DNA of 64,000 bases, from assembly GCA_021030905.1 (NCBI GenBank), contig JAGFMI010000022.1, forward strand, positions 1 to 64,000. The letters are read 5' to 3'. The notes under the pieces are model-generated. The model was not told the DNA's origin. It was given only the letters and a program-made list of their open reading frames with translations, and did no database searches. The position numbers and the translations under genes were made by a program. Shown here in pieces: positions 43,034 to 54,261 of the stretch. Within the stretch, counting starts at the first letter, position 1, and the number at the start of each line of letters is the position of its first letter. The stretch comes from Pyrenula massariospora. Taxonomy: Eukaryota; Ascomycota; Eurotiomycetes; Pyrenulales; Pyrenulaceae.

Positions 43034-45780
43034 GATGGTTTGAGGGATCCAGAAGCCAGGAAGTCAGATGCTGATCCAAGGTATAAGTGGTTGCTCGATC
43101 CGATGCGACGGAAAGACTATTAATCTTATAGAGGGGAGTGGAATATCAAGGAAGCATAAAGTGACGGGGCAAAGCATCGACTTACTTAAACGTCGATCAT
43201 CTAAGCAACATCTAGACCTGAGCAGCCACAATCTGCAACCTCTCAAATGGCATTTTGCAGCCTTGCAGATGCATTGTCCTATGCATCGGCAAGGGGTTTG
43301 TAGGGCTGTTTAGAGACAACCACAGCCACAGTCAGATTAACGCAGATCCTTGATGGGCTTTCACACATTTCGAGTGCAGGTGGATAGCTTTCATTCACGA
43401 CCGTTGCTCAGGTACGAGAGAGTAAGTTAAGCAGAGTAAAGGTGGCTAATACTTTATTCGTTGCGGTTGCGTTACTAGTCACGTATGCGCCGCCGTACTC
43501 GGGTAGATTCTCAGCTATTGGACACGTTTCGCAGCTCCACTCTCGGTGGTACTGTGACATTTATATAAAGTATAGTGCTTGGTGGCGCCGCACCGTCTCT
43601 TTCCCCCTACTGTATCATAGGGAACATCCTCGTCGATATTTGTTGCTTTTTCTCTTTAAGACTTCACAGTAATATGAAAGAGCTTTTTAAGCATTAAAAT
43701 TTCATCGAGTTCGGTAGCACTTTGCCAGCGATTCTTCGCCCCCACGGTAATACTATACTCTCTATATACGGTTAATCTCAATTACGTGATTGGTATCTGC
43801 TTTATCAACCTTTAAACCTTTTTATTAGCTTGATACCTTACCCAATATAGAAGTCACGGTAGTAAGCTAAGTGCACGGCGCCAAGAGTTGCGAAACGTGT
43901 CCATTTGTCCATCTGCGTCGGCGTACCTAACGAAGATTCTCTGAAGTATAAAACATCAACATAGGCCATGAACAGCAGCAGCTGTTGACGAGATAAGTAG
44001 TTCCAAGATAATTGAACCTTACTGCTGTATAAATGTTTGTTCAGGATACGAGAAAAGAGGGGCACCGACGTCTCCATGGCATCAAAAGCGTTTCAGCTCT
44101 TTCTGGGAATGTCTCAGGAGTGAGGACTCCAAAGGAGATACATGGTAGTTACCTGACTGATCACGTGATCATTGGCGCGGCGGATTTGTTTTCGTATCCT
44201 CCACAGACGGGTCGACAGGGTTTTCTTGCCTTCTTCAGTTTGATGTACGCTGTAGACAGCTAACAATAGCTTGAGGCCATCCAATCTCATCCTTGCTGCA
44301 GCTGTTCCCTCACAGTCGGAATGTCGATTAGATGTGAAATTGAGAGACCACCGAAAATGGATCAGTTTCTGGGCCTTTTCATAAGGTGCGGTCCATTTAA
44401 TCATCTATGACGAAGCATTCATAATCGGGTAAAAATAGCCAGCTTCAAGAGTAGACAGGGGTATTTCATGCTACACAGCCTCAGCTCATTGCACTGAGCC
44501 TCAATTCGGGATTCACTTACCTTCGCTCCCCTTCATTCGGCCATAGCTCAGGCTGGACCAGGAGCAGCTCAGTTCCCTGAACGGAGATGGAAATCGGTTA
44601 TATCTGGATTAGGGTGTGGTATCGCCTGTTACCTCAGTCGACTTTTGCAAGCGGGCCGTGGCAGCATATGCAAGAGTACACAACATGTCCTTCTTCACCT
44701 TCAAAAAAAGCAAAATCGGTCGCTGCGGTAGATACATATGGTCGTGGGGGCATCGCGAAGGAAGCTCAAAAGGTCAACTCTTGTTCATGCTAGTCGCCTT
44801 GTGAATCCTTTTGAGGAGACCGCTGGTACGCTCGTGGCTCAAGGCCAGACACAGAGAATGAAATCGAATTCATTTTCAATTTGAGGGGCTGCTTCCAGAA
44901 ATGCGATAACTCCAACCATGAGCAACCGCAGAACAGTAACAGCAACCTAGAGAATATCTTGTCACAGAAACTACCGCAATGATTGCAGCTCAACATGTAG
45001 TAGTGAGAGCAGATTTGGCCCATGTCAATAGTCGTGAAGATACTCTCGCGGATACCTAAACGATGACGGCAGCTGACCTTCAAGCTTGAGGGAGGGGGAT
45101 TGTCTCTAGATGGACAACTTTCTGGACGCTTGAGAAGATCTATTTAAGTCGTTGTAGCCGCGCGCACAGTCATGAGGTGGCCTTGATATGAATATAAGGC
45201 AAAATCTCGGGATAGCATTAGAACAAACGGGAAAGCGTGCCTAGCACGACGGGAAAGGACAAAAACCAAAGAGATACATTAAGACTATATAATCTTACCA
45301 TACTTTAACCCTCTAACAAACGTAAGTCAGCAGACTTAAATTTTATGTTCCATGGCCGTCATACCCAACTACATCCCTGATTGTGCAGTAGTATTATCAA
45401 GTGTCTAGTGTCTCTGACTTGTCTTGGACCTTCATCGTATTTGACAACTTTCAATTTCATGGCGGGATAGCGTCTGCATCGAAGGGAGGAAGGAACAGGA
45501 CCTAGATGTTCAGAATTTCCCCGGCTCACGTAAATAGTTGCATCCAGGGAGCGCTTTGATAGCAAGCGATACTCGGTCTACAACATGAATGCTATTTCGA
45601 GTTTTCCGCATAGCAGACCTGTCAAAGAGCGTTGCAATTCGGATGCTCTAAAGTACACAATGAGTATGAATTCTCATGAAAATGTGTAACAGAAGCATGT
45701 TTCACTTCTCACTTTGAAGCGCTTGCCCTTCCGGCGCCCTCCATTCACATACCATGCCCTCCTAGAACCAAGCCATGCAT
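43034..45780. other. 2.7-kb gene-poor stretch
   Basis: The largest gap in the core part. Short minus frames at 43838-44077 and 44114-44404 were considered as a membrane O-acyltransferase relic and not accepted. A TATATAAAG word stands near 43562. No terminal repeat pair was found. Confidence 0.4.
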
Positions 45781-46861
45781 TTATCCGAGACGCTTCCGCT
45801 TACCGACCTGTGCCGTGAACCCTGACTTGATAGCTGTCACAGACCGCCGACTACCACAGCTTTGACAAGTCACAAAATAAAGTCTGTTCTCCCCTTTGCT
45901 GAGCTCGGTGTCGCCGGACCGGCATGTCTTGCAAGTCACGTATTCCACTGCATTTGAGAGATTAGTTAAGTATTATAGATTAGCTTTAGGCCAATGACTT
46001 ACCAATATACCGCCTCAACACATTTTCGATCTGTTTCTGCTGGAATCGGCCCTTGATGACCAGCCGCCGGTTCCCGTCAACGCTTCCGCTAGTACCCAGT
46101 TCGGCGAAAAGGAATTGAGTCACATGCTCGTCGCTACGCTTCATTCGTTTGCAGATCTCTGCAATGTTGGCGAAGATCGTCTTCTTGTTGCCTTCTCGAA
46201 GACACTGGGGAGGCGGGATCTTGTACGATTTCGAGCCGGAAGAGAGGATGTCAGGGTTATATTGGTTGACTAGAGAGAAGAAACGTGTGAGGAGGAGGGA
46301 ATATGAGATGGGAGTCGTGGCATTATGAGCCCAAATCCCTGTACCCTTCTCTAGGTCACCTTCCTGTGCTACCCCTTCGCCGTTTGTGGTTCCAGCGTTG
46401 TCACCTTCGGCTAGACCAGCTTCAGCCAACTTGGCATCGAAGTCACCAGCGTCAGTGGTCTTTGGCTTCTTCTTCTTTTTCTTCTTCATTGTGGTGGCAT
46501 CGAAGGTAGCCGTTTCTCCGTCGGCAGGAACAGCATCAGGCGCCACCTCCTCTTCGGTAGCGGATTTCTTGGAGGCCTTTTTCTTCTTCTTATTCATACC
46601 TGCAAACATGTCGGTCACGGCATCGACTTCCTTGTCTTGAGGCGCTGGGTCAGAAATGTCAGTGAATTGTATTTTATTGCGGGGTTTGCAGGGGGGGTGT
46701 GGAAGCGAGGCGATTCAGTGAAACGTACTATTTGAGTGACCTTCCGCAGTCGACTTGTCTTCAATGTGATTCGACTCTGAGATCTCGCCGTTCTCGTGCA
46801 GGATTGTCGTGTCTTCGCTAAAGGCGACCGACTTGCGCTGTTTGCGTTCCGTCTCTGCCAT
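45781..46861 (-). CDS. SUI3: translation initiation factor eIF2 subunit beta
   Basis: Three exons: 46861-46729, 46644-46003, 45947-45781; introns of 84 and 55 nt; 313 residues. The N-terminal half carries polylysine blocks ([20 protein letters not shown]) that bind eIF5 and eIF2B-epsilon. The core ([55 protein letters not shown]) is the eIF2-beta/eIF5 fold. The C-terminal zinc finger is complete, with CKTC and CQSC separated by 18 residues. The protein joins eIF2-alpha and -gamma to bring initiator Met-tRNA to the small ribosomal subunit. It is divergent to the MIM2-like gene. The shorter start at 46618 seen in one frame would drop the first exon and is not preferred. Confidence 0.95.
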
Positions 46862-47237
46862 GGCGTGAGATCTGAGCGCTATTTTTTGTTAATGCTGAAG
46901 ATGAAGAGACTGTAAGCGTATAGTGAGCGATGATTAGATTGAGAAGGGAAGAATTTGCTCCAGGTGGTGAGAGGTAGTTGAGAGAGGAAATACACGAAGT
47001 GGTGGAAATTCGATCATGGGCAGGGCTGCGGAGTTGGAGGTGACTCAACCCTGGCTCCAACCAATCACATCCCCGCTTGCTGCGCAGCCGGAAACAGTAT
47101 CTCAGGTACCTCAGATACCCAGCTTGCTCGGACTTTCTCTCCCCCCAGAAGTCGTGGAACTCTAGCTTTCTCTCAACGCCACTCCCCGACCCTTAAAAAC
47201 TACAAGCATTTTCGACCCATTCTTTACTTCCAAGGAC
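46862..47237. promoter_or_regulatory. shared promoter region, eIF2-beta / MIM2-like
   Basis: 376 bp between divergent start codons. TATA-less, with C-rich tracts towards both genes. Confidence 0.6.
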
Positions 47238-47635
47238 ATGTCGGCGGAATCGAGCTTTGTAGTCCCTCCGAACAACGGCGCGAGCTCAAGTGATGAGATT
47301 GATTCTCTCCCATCCTCCGAGTCCGACTCTGACACCGATGTCACCATCAGCGGCAGCGATGTTGACGAGTCAGATGCCGAACGAGAGTGGAGAGAAAGCC
47401 TGCAGCAGCTTGAACTTCTTCTGAACCTAGTTGTTATACCTTTGGTGGGGAAATTGGCGGGCAGAAAATTTGCATACTGGGGCAAGACAAATTCTTAGGC
47501 TACAGAGAGGCCGTGAACTAATACTTCTTAGGATGGGGGAAATTCATGGAATGGAAGTATCCTGTCGAAGTTGTCGTCACGAACAAAGCTGCCTTCACAA
47601 GCGCCGGCGCTGTTGAAGCGGCCGCTACACTCTGA
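47238..47635 (+). CDS. MIM2-like mitochondrial outer-membrane insertase subunit
   Basis: Exon 1 47238-47481, exon 2 47532-47635; 115 residues. The 50-nt intron begins with GC (GCAAGA) instead of GT and ends TTAG, with a GAACTAAT branch region; only this splice keeps the frame into WGKFMEWKYPVEVVV. The N-terminus is Ser/Asp-rich and acidic (SSDEIDSLPSSESDSDTD). A single hydrophobic segment with GK/GR neighbours (LNLVVIPLVGKLAGR) follows an EWRESLQQLELL helix. This architecture matches Mim2/Tom13-type small proteins, which together with Mim1 insert alpha-helical proteins into the mitochondrial outer membrane. Assignment rests on layout and remembered pattern, so it is fair, not certain. Confidence 0.75.
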
Positions 47636-47730
47636 GCAATGAAAAAGTATTCCAAGTCGCAAGCAAATTTCAAACAGCCAGAACCCAGCTATTATACCAA
47701 AGTACAGATACGAACAGCCCAAGTCAAGGA

Positions 47731-48481
47731 GTGCCCACGAGACCTATCCAAAACTCTAGCATTCCTCTTGTCCAGAATTCCAAGGAATATGGAAAAGACG
47801 GTTCTGCCCAGCACACAACTCTTTCTGACCATATCATACAACTTAGCGCGCATTCCGCAAGATCTGTCGTTCAAACTGCTATTGGGGCATGTGAAATGAT
47901 ACAAGCCTTCCTCCCATCCGTGATATCAGAAAGACTCACGGGAGCCTTAATTGCAAGGTACCAAGAGCTCCGCCGCTTCGACAATAGACTAGAAATATGG
48001 TCACTATCTAAAATATTGTTTGCGGATGATGCATCAGCGGCATTGGTTGGCATAGCGCGGTCTAAGAGGCTGACTGGGCCGGCCTCAGCGTTGTTTATGC
48101 TGTATGTGGCTTATCAGTTGGGTCTTCCCCTATATACATCGAAAGGTCAGCACGTTGAGAGCCTACCTGAATTGCGCGCCAACGTACACATTATCACAGA
48201 CTTGGGGCGACACTACCCTGCTCGGAATGGACACAACCATAGCTGCCTCAACCCGTGATGACGTTGATGCATTCCAGTCATTGTCGGTGTCGCAAGATTT
48301 CACTTCGCTCCTGCCTCTTGAGAAGTATGTTGCACAATGTGTCGATCCAAAATCCGAGGCTTCTTGTGTACTACCAACACTTCCGTTGAAAACCATCCAA
48401 GAAGCGAGTGACTCCTTCCCATCGTCGGAGAATGACATCCCGCCGGATCTCTTTCCACTTGATCCGCCTGCGTTCGCCTGA
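47731..48481 (+). CDS. unrecognised protein, split over two frames
   Basis: Frame 47731-48258 reads well up to about 48140 (HTTLSDHIIQLSAHSARSVV, RYQELRRFDNRLEIWSLSK, GPASALFMLYVAYQLGL). The credible continuation (VSTLRAYLNCAPTYTLSQTWG and an acidic PSSENDIPPDLFPLDPPAFA end) lies in the next frame, ending at 48481. A 40-nt intron at 48106-48145 (GTGGCT..AAAG) would join them in phase, but its donor is weak, so a frameshift or another exon structure is possible. The frame also extends upstream of 47731 almost into the MIM2-like stop codon (SNEKVFQVASKFQTARTQLL), so the true start may be earlier, in an exon overlapping that gene's 3' end. I do not recognise the family. Confidence 0.5.
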
Positions 48482-48606
48482 TATTCATTAAACGATTTTG
48501 AAAGCCGAGCGCTACTGACATTGCGACCTTCGGCGACGGCCTGATTTTCTTCAGGCAGACTAGTGTCGTTCAGGGTTGATGCTGCTAAGAATAAGCTTTT
48601 GGCTAG

Positions 48607-49707
48607 CTAAGGGGCAGTCTCTTGTCTACTCAGTGGAGTTTGTGAACCACAGAGCAAATCCCAACTACCGCCGCCCATTCTCGCCTCCGATATTGGAGTG
48701 GCTTGATCAATCCCATACCTATCGAAGTCATGATGCGAAGGATTACACTGGTTATATGTTTAGCGGCTCTCCTGAAGAGGAAATTTTTCACAGCTTGCCT
48801 TGGTTTTCGCCCGGCGACAATTGTCACAGGCACCCAGAAGCCTCATGAGCTGAATCCCCGCTCGCTCTTCAGAAGTCGTTTTCCTTCTCTTCTCTGTCTC
48901 TTCAACCTCTTGCCCAGTTTTGGAATTCCATACAAGGAATTTAGGACTTGTGATGTTAGCATCAGCAAGACTTGGGTCATCTGCGTGTTGTTGGGGACTG
49001 GATGTACGATGGTCTGAGACGGAATTTGAACAGGGGGATGAACAGAAATCATGACCAAGATGATACGGTATAGAGGCTACACCGCTACTAGCCCGCAGCG
49101 CATCCACAGCATCGCCTACTTTTGCCGAGGCAGACGGGGACAAATCATGAGCATGGTCCGCATTGGTTGCTAGTTGGCGAAGGGCATCAGTTTCAGGTCC
49201 TGTGTTGGGATAAAGCTCCAAATACCCGTTATCGGGTGGATAGACCAATGCATGCATTCCGGAGCCAGGATCCCTAGGGTAGCCCTGTGGCACCGGCGGC
49301 ATCATCTCAATCCTACGGTATGTGGATGCATCCGAAGATTGTGGCCTATGGCTGGAAGGAAACAACATAGGATTTTGAGACGCAGATGTGACAGGCTGTT
49401 CAAGAGACGCGGGAACATTGCAGCCATAGCGCCTCTGTAGAGCAAGGTGTGGAGTGCGGTACAGTTGATGGTCCAGGGAAGATTCAGAGGTATAACCGTG
49501 GTGAGCTGCATGGGTTGTTGCATCATTACTGTCAGCAGGAGTCATGCCTTGGATCTCACTGCTCTGCCTGGAGCGGGAGTAGGAATGGTTCTCATGCCCC
49601 GTTTGAATCGTCCGGTCAAATTCTCTGTGAGGTTCTCGGGTCTGTAGGTTCCAGAAGTACAAATTTAGCTCATCTTCCGACAGTAGACTGAGGTCTGAGG
49701 AGTCCAT
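48607..49707 (-). CDS. protein with a C-terminal Zn-cluster-like motif
   Basis: Exon 1 49707-48799 and exon 2 48747-48607 give 349 residues. The 51-nt intron is again of GC..AG type (GCAAGC..ACCAG). Splicing produces GACDNCRRAKTK followed directly by CNPSHHD, the C-x2-C-x6-C start of a fungal Zn2Cys6 cluster; without splicing the protein stops 12 residues later. The cluster lies at the very C-terminal end. Only one more Cys follows (LLCGS), so the second half of the usual six-Cys cluster is absent or differently built. The rest is disordered, rich in Ser, His, Gln, with SEDELNLYFWNLQ at the N-terminus. The Met at 49707 is chosen over one 21 codons upstream. Probably a DNA-binding or derived regulatory protein. 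Confidence 0.7.
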
Positions 49708-50941
49708 TTCAGTGAAAGCTCTGGTTCCCTGGCGATCAGGTCCCAGGAAATGAAAAAGCAAGAAATACACTCCGAGGCTCCCGGAGGCTCTGTGTGCCTA
49801 GGCTGTCATCATGATTAGGAGAGCCTGGAGATGGTCAAAGAAGCCCACCTGTGGACATATAAAATGCGATCCAATCGACCAGGCCGAGAGTCCCGCAAAC
49901 AGGTGGCGCTGCTGCGTGCTGTGGTCAGGTTCCTCGGTGATATGTCAAGGGCGACCGGTGGTAGAATTCCGTATAGGGAAGACGAGGTATGCAGTAGGTA
50001 GATGGGGCGTTTCCAAACTTCTTTTGTGGCCTTCAGTCCAGTGGGTTGGATGGTGTTGTGGTCCTGATTCGGATTGTGATCCAAGGAAGGAGGCCAAACG
50101 GTCTGAGGTCGCAATGATAAAGAGCCAACATAAAGGCCAGCCACAGGGCTGATTCACAGATTTATCCAGGCTAGGAATGTCTAGCAACGTTCCGCGGTAG
50201 ATCCAAAGAAAGTCGTGCAAAGATCAGAGAGTTGATCGGCGGGCACTTGGACAGTGCACAAGATAAATAAGATATCGCCAGAAAGTGCCTATGACATGTG
50301 TGTTACTGCTCGCAGCCACAATTACGGGTGGGAGGTCAGGCAACGACGGTGCAGCATCCTCATGAAATCTCCGATCACCCACCACCGAGCTGAATCCAGC
50401 TCGCCGAGTAGAACCACTACGTCTCATTGAGACGCCGAAAAGCGAGGCTGGGACATTTCACCAATCGATAGGTGATGGCCCAATGGCAGGGTACGCCCAG
50501 CTGCCTGCATTGGTGCCCAATGTACCAGAAGTACCGTCCGTGGGCGTAAAAGGGGTCCTTGGAGCAGGACGGCGTATGTCATTGCCCCCGTCTCACGCCA
50601 CGAGAAGACTGTGTGTTTGAATTGAGGTTCTGATTTCTGCGGCTCATTTGTCGAGTTTATCTATATGATGGACATGTTGTGGAGGTATGAAGTCGGAAGA
50701 AGTCCGCGCTTATCCCGATCTAGACGGCTCCAATATCAGACAAGGCAGACTGGCGGGAAGCCACATGGCTGACTTTTGCCTGGCCTTAACCATTGTACTG
50801 AGAGCAATGAGACCCACATTGGATTCAACTGCTCGGCTTCGCCGTTTCCACGGGCGAAGTGTAATCTACCTATGATAGCCGCACGAGACCAGGAGGCATG
50901 ATATGCATAGGCGTTGGAAAGGTCAACTTCTATGCAAACTC
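49708..50941. other. 1.2-kb spacer, probable long 5' leader with upstream frames
   Basis: Long upstream sequence of the Zn-cluster gene, with minus-strand open frames at 49815-50144 and 50224-50427 that lack motifs and could be upstream ORFs. Long leaders are common for fungal regulators. No independent gene is supported. Confidence 0.45.
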
Positions 50942-52321
50942 CTACACTAACGCCACAGCAGCCATGATAGCTATCGCTGAAAGCAGCCCACTATTAATGG
51001 CAGCCGCGGATCCAAATGCATCATTTCTACCGCTGTCACTCCCACCACTGCCTGAGCTTGTTCCACCGTTTGGCTGCGTGCTGGAGGAGTTGCCATTGGA
51101 AGTTGACGATCCATTGCCCGTCGAATTTGAGTTGGACCGACGCCCCTCCATAATTCCCTTTACCATGCCATGGCCAGTGATGACGCTTAATGCTGACAAG
51201 TCTTCACCTACCCCAGTATTTCCATCATAACCCTTCGACGACCAATCCTGGCCACAAGTCCCATTGTTAAGGCATTGTGCAGCAGCTCCTGTTGCACTTG
51301 AAGCGAGTAGAGGTGAAATGACATCTTGAAGCTCTGGATGGGCAACTGCAGCGTTTGCCATCGCTGTCGCTAGATAATACCGGAAAGCTCTCTGGTCAGT
51401 GTCGCATCGGTCGGTTGGTGCGCAAGCCACTTCATACATGACGGTACTACCGTTGTTCGTGAAGAAGGTTTTCTTGCTCGATGCGAAAAGATCGTTGACC
51501 CGGCTCTTCCATTGATCGGAGTTGTCTACGGACCACATAGCTGAGGCGCCACGCAGCATGAGGCCCGCATTCTCTGTCCATTGAATGTGGTTGATAGTTG
51601 AGCAATTTTCCGTGCTATCTGTTCCATCGAAGACACGAGAGTCTTCTGACATCAGGCCGATTGAATTCATCCAGTCCCATACCCTATTAGCCGCATCCAC
51701 ATAGCTTGAATTTCCGGTAAGCGCTGCCAGTCGAGCAGAGAGCTGAAAGAATGTCCCGGCGGATTGAGAATTCTTGTAATTGTACCCATCGTTAAAGGTG
51801 AAAATCTGCCAACGCAGTCCGCCTCCACAGGTATCAGAATCCCACCGCGACGACTGTGTATTCCATGTGTTAGCGACCAACTCGGTCCAATTGCTCACTC
51901 CTTGGTCGTTGCTGGGAACGGGTACACCATATTCTGCAGCAGACAAAGCCGCCAGAGCCCAAACCCCTTGATCATCATTGCCCTCGGTCTTTGTTTGGTT
52001 GGGTGGCATAAAGTCTTGGTTGGGACCCATCTGCCCTAATAGCGCTTGTGTCGCAGGGTCATTGAATTTATTGTCACCGCTCATATAGAAATACTCCAAA
52101 AGCCCATTCCACATAGCACCAGCCTCCCACCAGTAGTAAGTCGAGGAAGGCAGCAGGCCGATACCTTCCTCCGACCCTTCGTAATACGACGCAAGACTTG
52201 ACGCTACTGCTGATGCGGCTGACTTGATTGAATCGGTTGAAGAGGCATCAAAGTCAAGACAGCGCACCAGGGAAATAAAAGGCAAGATTAATAGGACCTT
52301 GTGAAGCGGCATCATCGACAA
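50942..52321 (-). CDS. GPI-anchored GH76 mannan-processing enzyme (DFG5/DCW1 type)
   Basis: A single exon of 459 residues. A signal peptide (residues 1-21) precedes the GH76 domain with its paired catalytic aspartates Asp116-Asp117 in GNDDQGVW. TYYWWEAGAMWNGLLEYFYM, CGGGLRWQI, NYKNSQSAGTFFQLSARLA and HIQWTENAGLML are all typical. After about residue 395 comes a Ser/Asn/Gly-rich stalk and a C-terminal hydrophobic tail (LLSAIAIMAAVALV) that directs GPI anchoring. Dfg5/Dcw1 proteins link GPI-anchored proteins to the cell-wall glucan at the plasma membrane and are needed for hyphal growth. A second start (MMP) lies two codons on. Confidence 0.95.
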   Translation of the reverse strand: MSMMPLHKVLLILPFISLVRCLDFDASSTDSIKSAASAVASSLASYYEGSEEGIGLLPSSTYYWWEAGAMWNGLLEYFYMSGDNKFNDPATQALLGQMGPNQDFMPPNQTKTEGNDDQGVWALAALSAAEYGVPVPSNDQGVSNWTELVANTWNTQSSRWDSDTCGGGLRWQIFTFNDGYNYKNSQSAGTFFQLSARLAALTGNSSYVDAANRVWDWMNSIGLMSEDSRVFDGTDSTENCSTINHIQWTENAGLMLRGASAMWSVDNSDQWKSRVNDLFASSKKTFFTNNGSTVMYEVACAPTDRCDTDQRAFRYYLATAMANAAVAHPELQDVISPLLASSATGAAAQCLNNGTCGQDWSSKGYDGNTGVGEDLSALSVITGHGMVKGIMEGRRSNSNSTGNGSSTSNGNSSSTQPNGGTSSGSGGSDSGRNDAFGSAAAINSGLLSAIAIMAAVALV

Positions 52322-53080
52322 AAATTGAGAGGGGCAACTTGCGCACAGGACGTGCTAGAGAGGAGAGGCGGTGCGCGGCGGTGATGTAGAAGAGAGATGG
52401 AGCGGAGGAAATTTCCTACCAGCACGAAAATGGTGAGACGAAGGAGACGAGATTATTAACTGGTGACTCCAAGTTAAAAGGACCTATTAACGAGGGACCA
52501 CAGAAATGGAACGAAAGCCTTCTTAAACGCGTTGAAGAGACTAACTTAAGCCGCAGTTAGGGGCCACAGCTACATCGGGGTTCGCGGGCGTTTCAAGATA
52601 CATTTCTCCTTTTGACAGCGTTCTGTAATCCGAAATTGATCTCGCTTTACCTTGGGCACCCGAGAAACCCAAGACACACTATCCATCGAATTTCGGCCCT
52701 CAATCCCCGCGCTCCACCTGGGGGCGGAAAATCCTCCGCTGCGCCACAATGCCTCCTTGGCGGTCTCTTTGTAATTCTATCCCGAGACTTGCTCCTCGCC
52801 TCCTAGATCAATCCCGGAAACTTGAGGTATGGTACATCAAATCGTGCCCTCGTGGTACATTTCTTAGTATAAATAGAGTTACTGAATGTTCGTGCTGCGA
52901 CAAATGAAGCGCGTGCTGCTGACCGCAGGATTGCTGGATCGCATGCGTCAAGCACCATATAAAAGAAATATTGTCCTACAAGACGAGCGATAGTGCAAAA
53001 AAGAAGGCTTAATTGGACGTGGAAGGACGACATTTTCCATTCAGAACCTATCAACGAGAACTTCTCCCTGACCGCCTCCC
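52322..53080. other. intergenic, nothing seen
   Basis: Promoter side of the GH76 gene on the left; 3' side of the next minus-strand gene on the right. No supported frame. Confidence 0.5.
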
Positions 53081-53995
53081 CTAGTCCGCGTCACAAGCGT
53101 CGTCATTTTCATCATCTGACGATAGAGGTACATCTACTGGCACAGATTGCGGAAAACGAGGCTCAGCTTCAATTGCCGCAAAAGGTAGGAAGTTTGAATC
53201 ATCATCGTGGAAGACGGTGTCATAGACAACGTCTCCAGCTAGCTCGCACTCATTGTCAGAGCCTGTGATAGAGGACGGTGAGGTTTCGGCGACGACTGTG
53301 ATACTTGCATCGTGGATGGCGGGAGAAGCGTCCCTCTTCTTGGACCTATGTTTGTAGGTTGAACCGCGGCGAGGACGCCGTGGGACACAGTAGATCCCGC
53401 TTCCAGTGCGTGAGCTCACTAAATCTCTCCATCCACCTAACGGAGGAATGTCATCGATAGGCACGTCTTGTGACGAATGCCTATATCGAGAGCTGCCTGA
53501 ATGTCCGGGGCCATGCCAGTACCGGTCCTCCCTACTTGGTCGGTGGCGGAAGTTGCTCAAAGGAGGAATGTAGGCTGGTTCCGGATCCTTATAATTCTCA
53601 TACGGGGAGAATTTGTACCATTTCGCTCTCCCTGTTTCTCGATCTATCAAGTCTTTCAGTGCTCCGGTGGGGACACTAAGGTCACGCTCTACAGCTCCGC
53701 GAGACCAATCGACACGATGAGCAGTACCGTCAGGGCTCCTGATTGTTTCGAGCTGCCGTTCCCCGTTTCTCAAATAAGTCTCTACCTCTCTGACCCGCGG
53801 CGTGAGACTGCCTGCCAAAGCGAAGATGGCGTAATTATCAACGTTATCCATCAACTTGATTGAAATTTGTACGAACTTTCCCTTCTGTTTTGACATTTCT
53901 CTCGCTGCCGATACTAACCGCCAGTATTGCCGCCTAAGATACTGGCAGTAAACGACCGCACCTTCATAACCATACTTTGTCGACCCCGTTAGCAT
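53081..53995 (-). CDS. conserved-looking fungal protein of unknown function
   Basis: An open frame of 304 residues: KYGYEGAVVYCQYLRRQYWRLV and GKFVQISIKLMDNVDNYAI near the start, then RDLSVPTGALKDLIDRETG and KWYKFSPYENYKDPEPAYIPP. The second half is disordered and rich in Arg, Ser and Asp, ending in acidic SSDDENDDACDAD. The GALKDLIDRETGRAKWYKFSPYE core looks well conserved, but I know no function. The start is uncertain: upstream, in another frame, a Ser/Asp-rich segment (54215-53985; DSDSGDDDDDDDSDGEG then KAVRPKQTAFSNA) may belong to the same gene, joined by an intron or broken at the T5 run near 54005. It lacks signal peptide and membrane segments. Confidence 0.55.
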   Translation of the reverse strand: MLTGSTKYGYEGAVVYCQYLRRQYWRLVSAAREMSKQKGKFVQISIKLMDNVDNYAIFALAGSLTPRVREVETYLRNGERQLETIRSPDGTAHRVDWSRGAVERDLSVPTGALKDLIDRETGRAKWYKFSPYENYKDPEPAYIPPLSNFRHRPSREDRYWHGPGHSGSSRYRHSSQDVPIDDIPPLGGWRDLVSSRTGSGIYCVPRRPRRGSTYKHRSKKRDASPAIHDASITVVAETSPSSITGSDNECELAGDVVYDTVFHDDDSNFLPFAAIEAEPRFPQSVPVDVPLSSDDENDDACDAD

Positions 53996-54261
53996 TTGAA
54001 AAAGCTGTCTGCTTCGGTCTTACGGCTTTCATCCCATTAATCTCCTGGTCTTCCACAAGCCCACTGCCATACGGTGCGAGTCTGAAATCTGACGCTTTCA
54101 AAGCGCCTTCGCCATCGCTATCATCGTCATCGTCATCGTCACCTGAATCTGAGTCATCTTCCGAGCTGTCGTCAGAACTTGAGCTCGGCAACTCTTTAAC
54201 AAATGCAACAACGTGTATTATCTGTGCTAATATCGTCAGCAAGGGTAAAGGATGCCTAAGT

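Noticed and set aside
43838-44404. Minus-strand fragments (KWTAPYEKAQK, RWSLNF) reminiscent of membrane O-acyltransferases
   Set aside because: No histidine active-site block was found downstream and the fragments are short; similarity is too weak to annotate.
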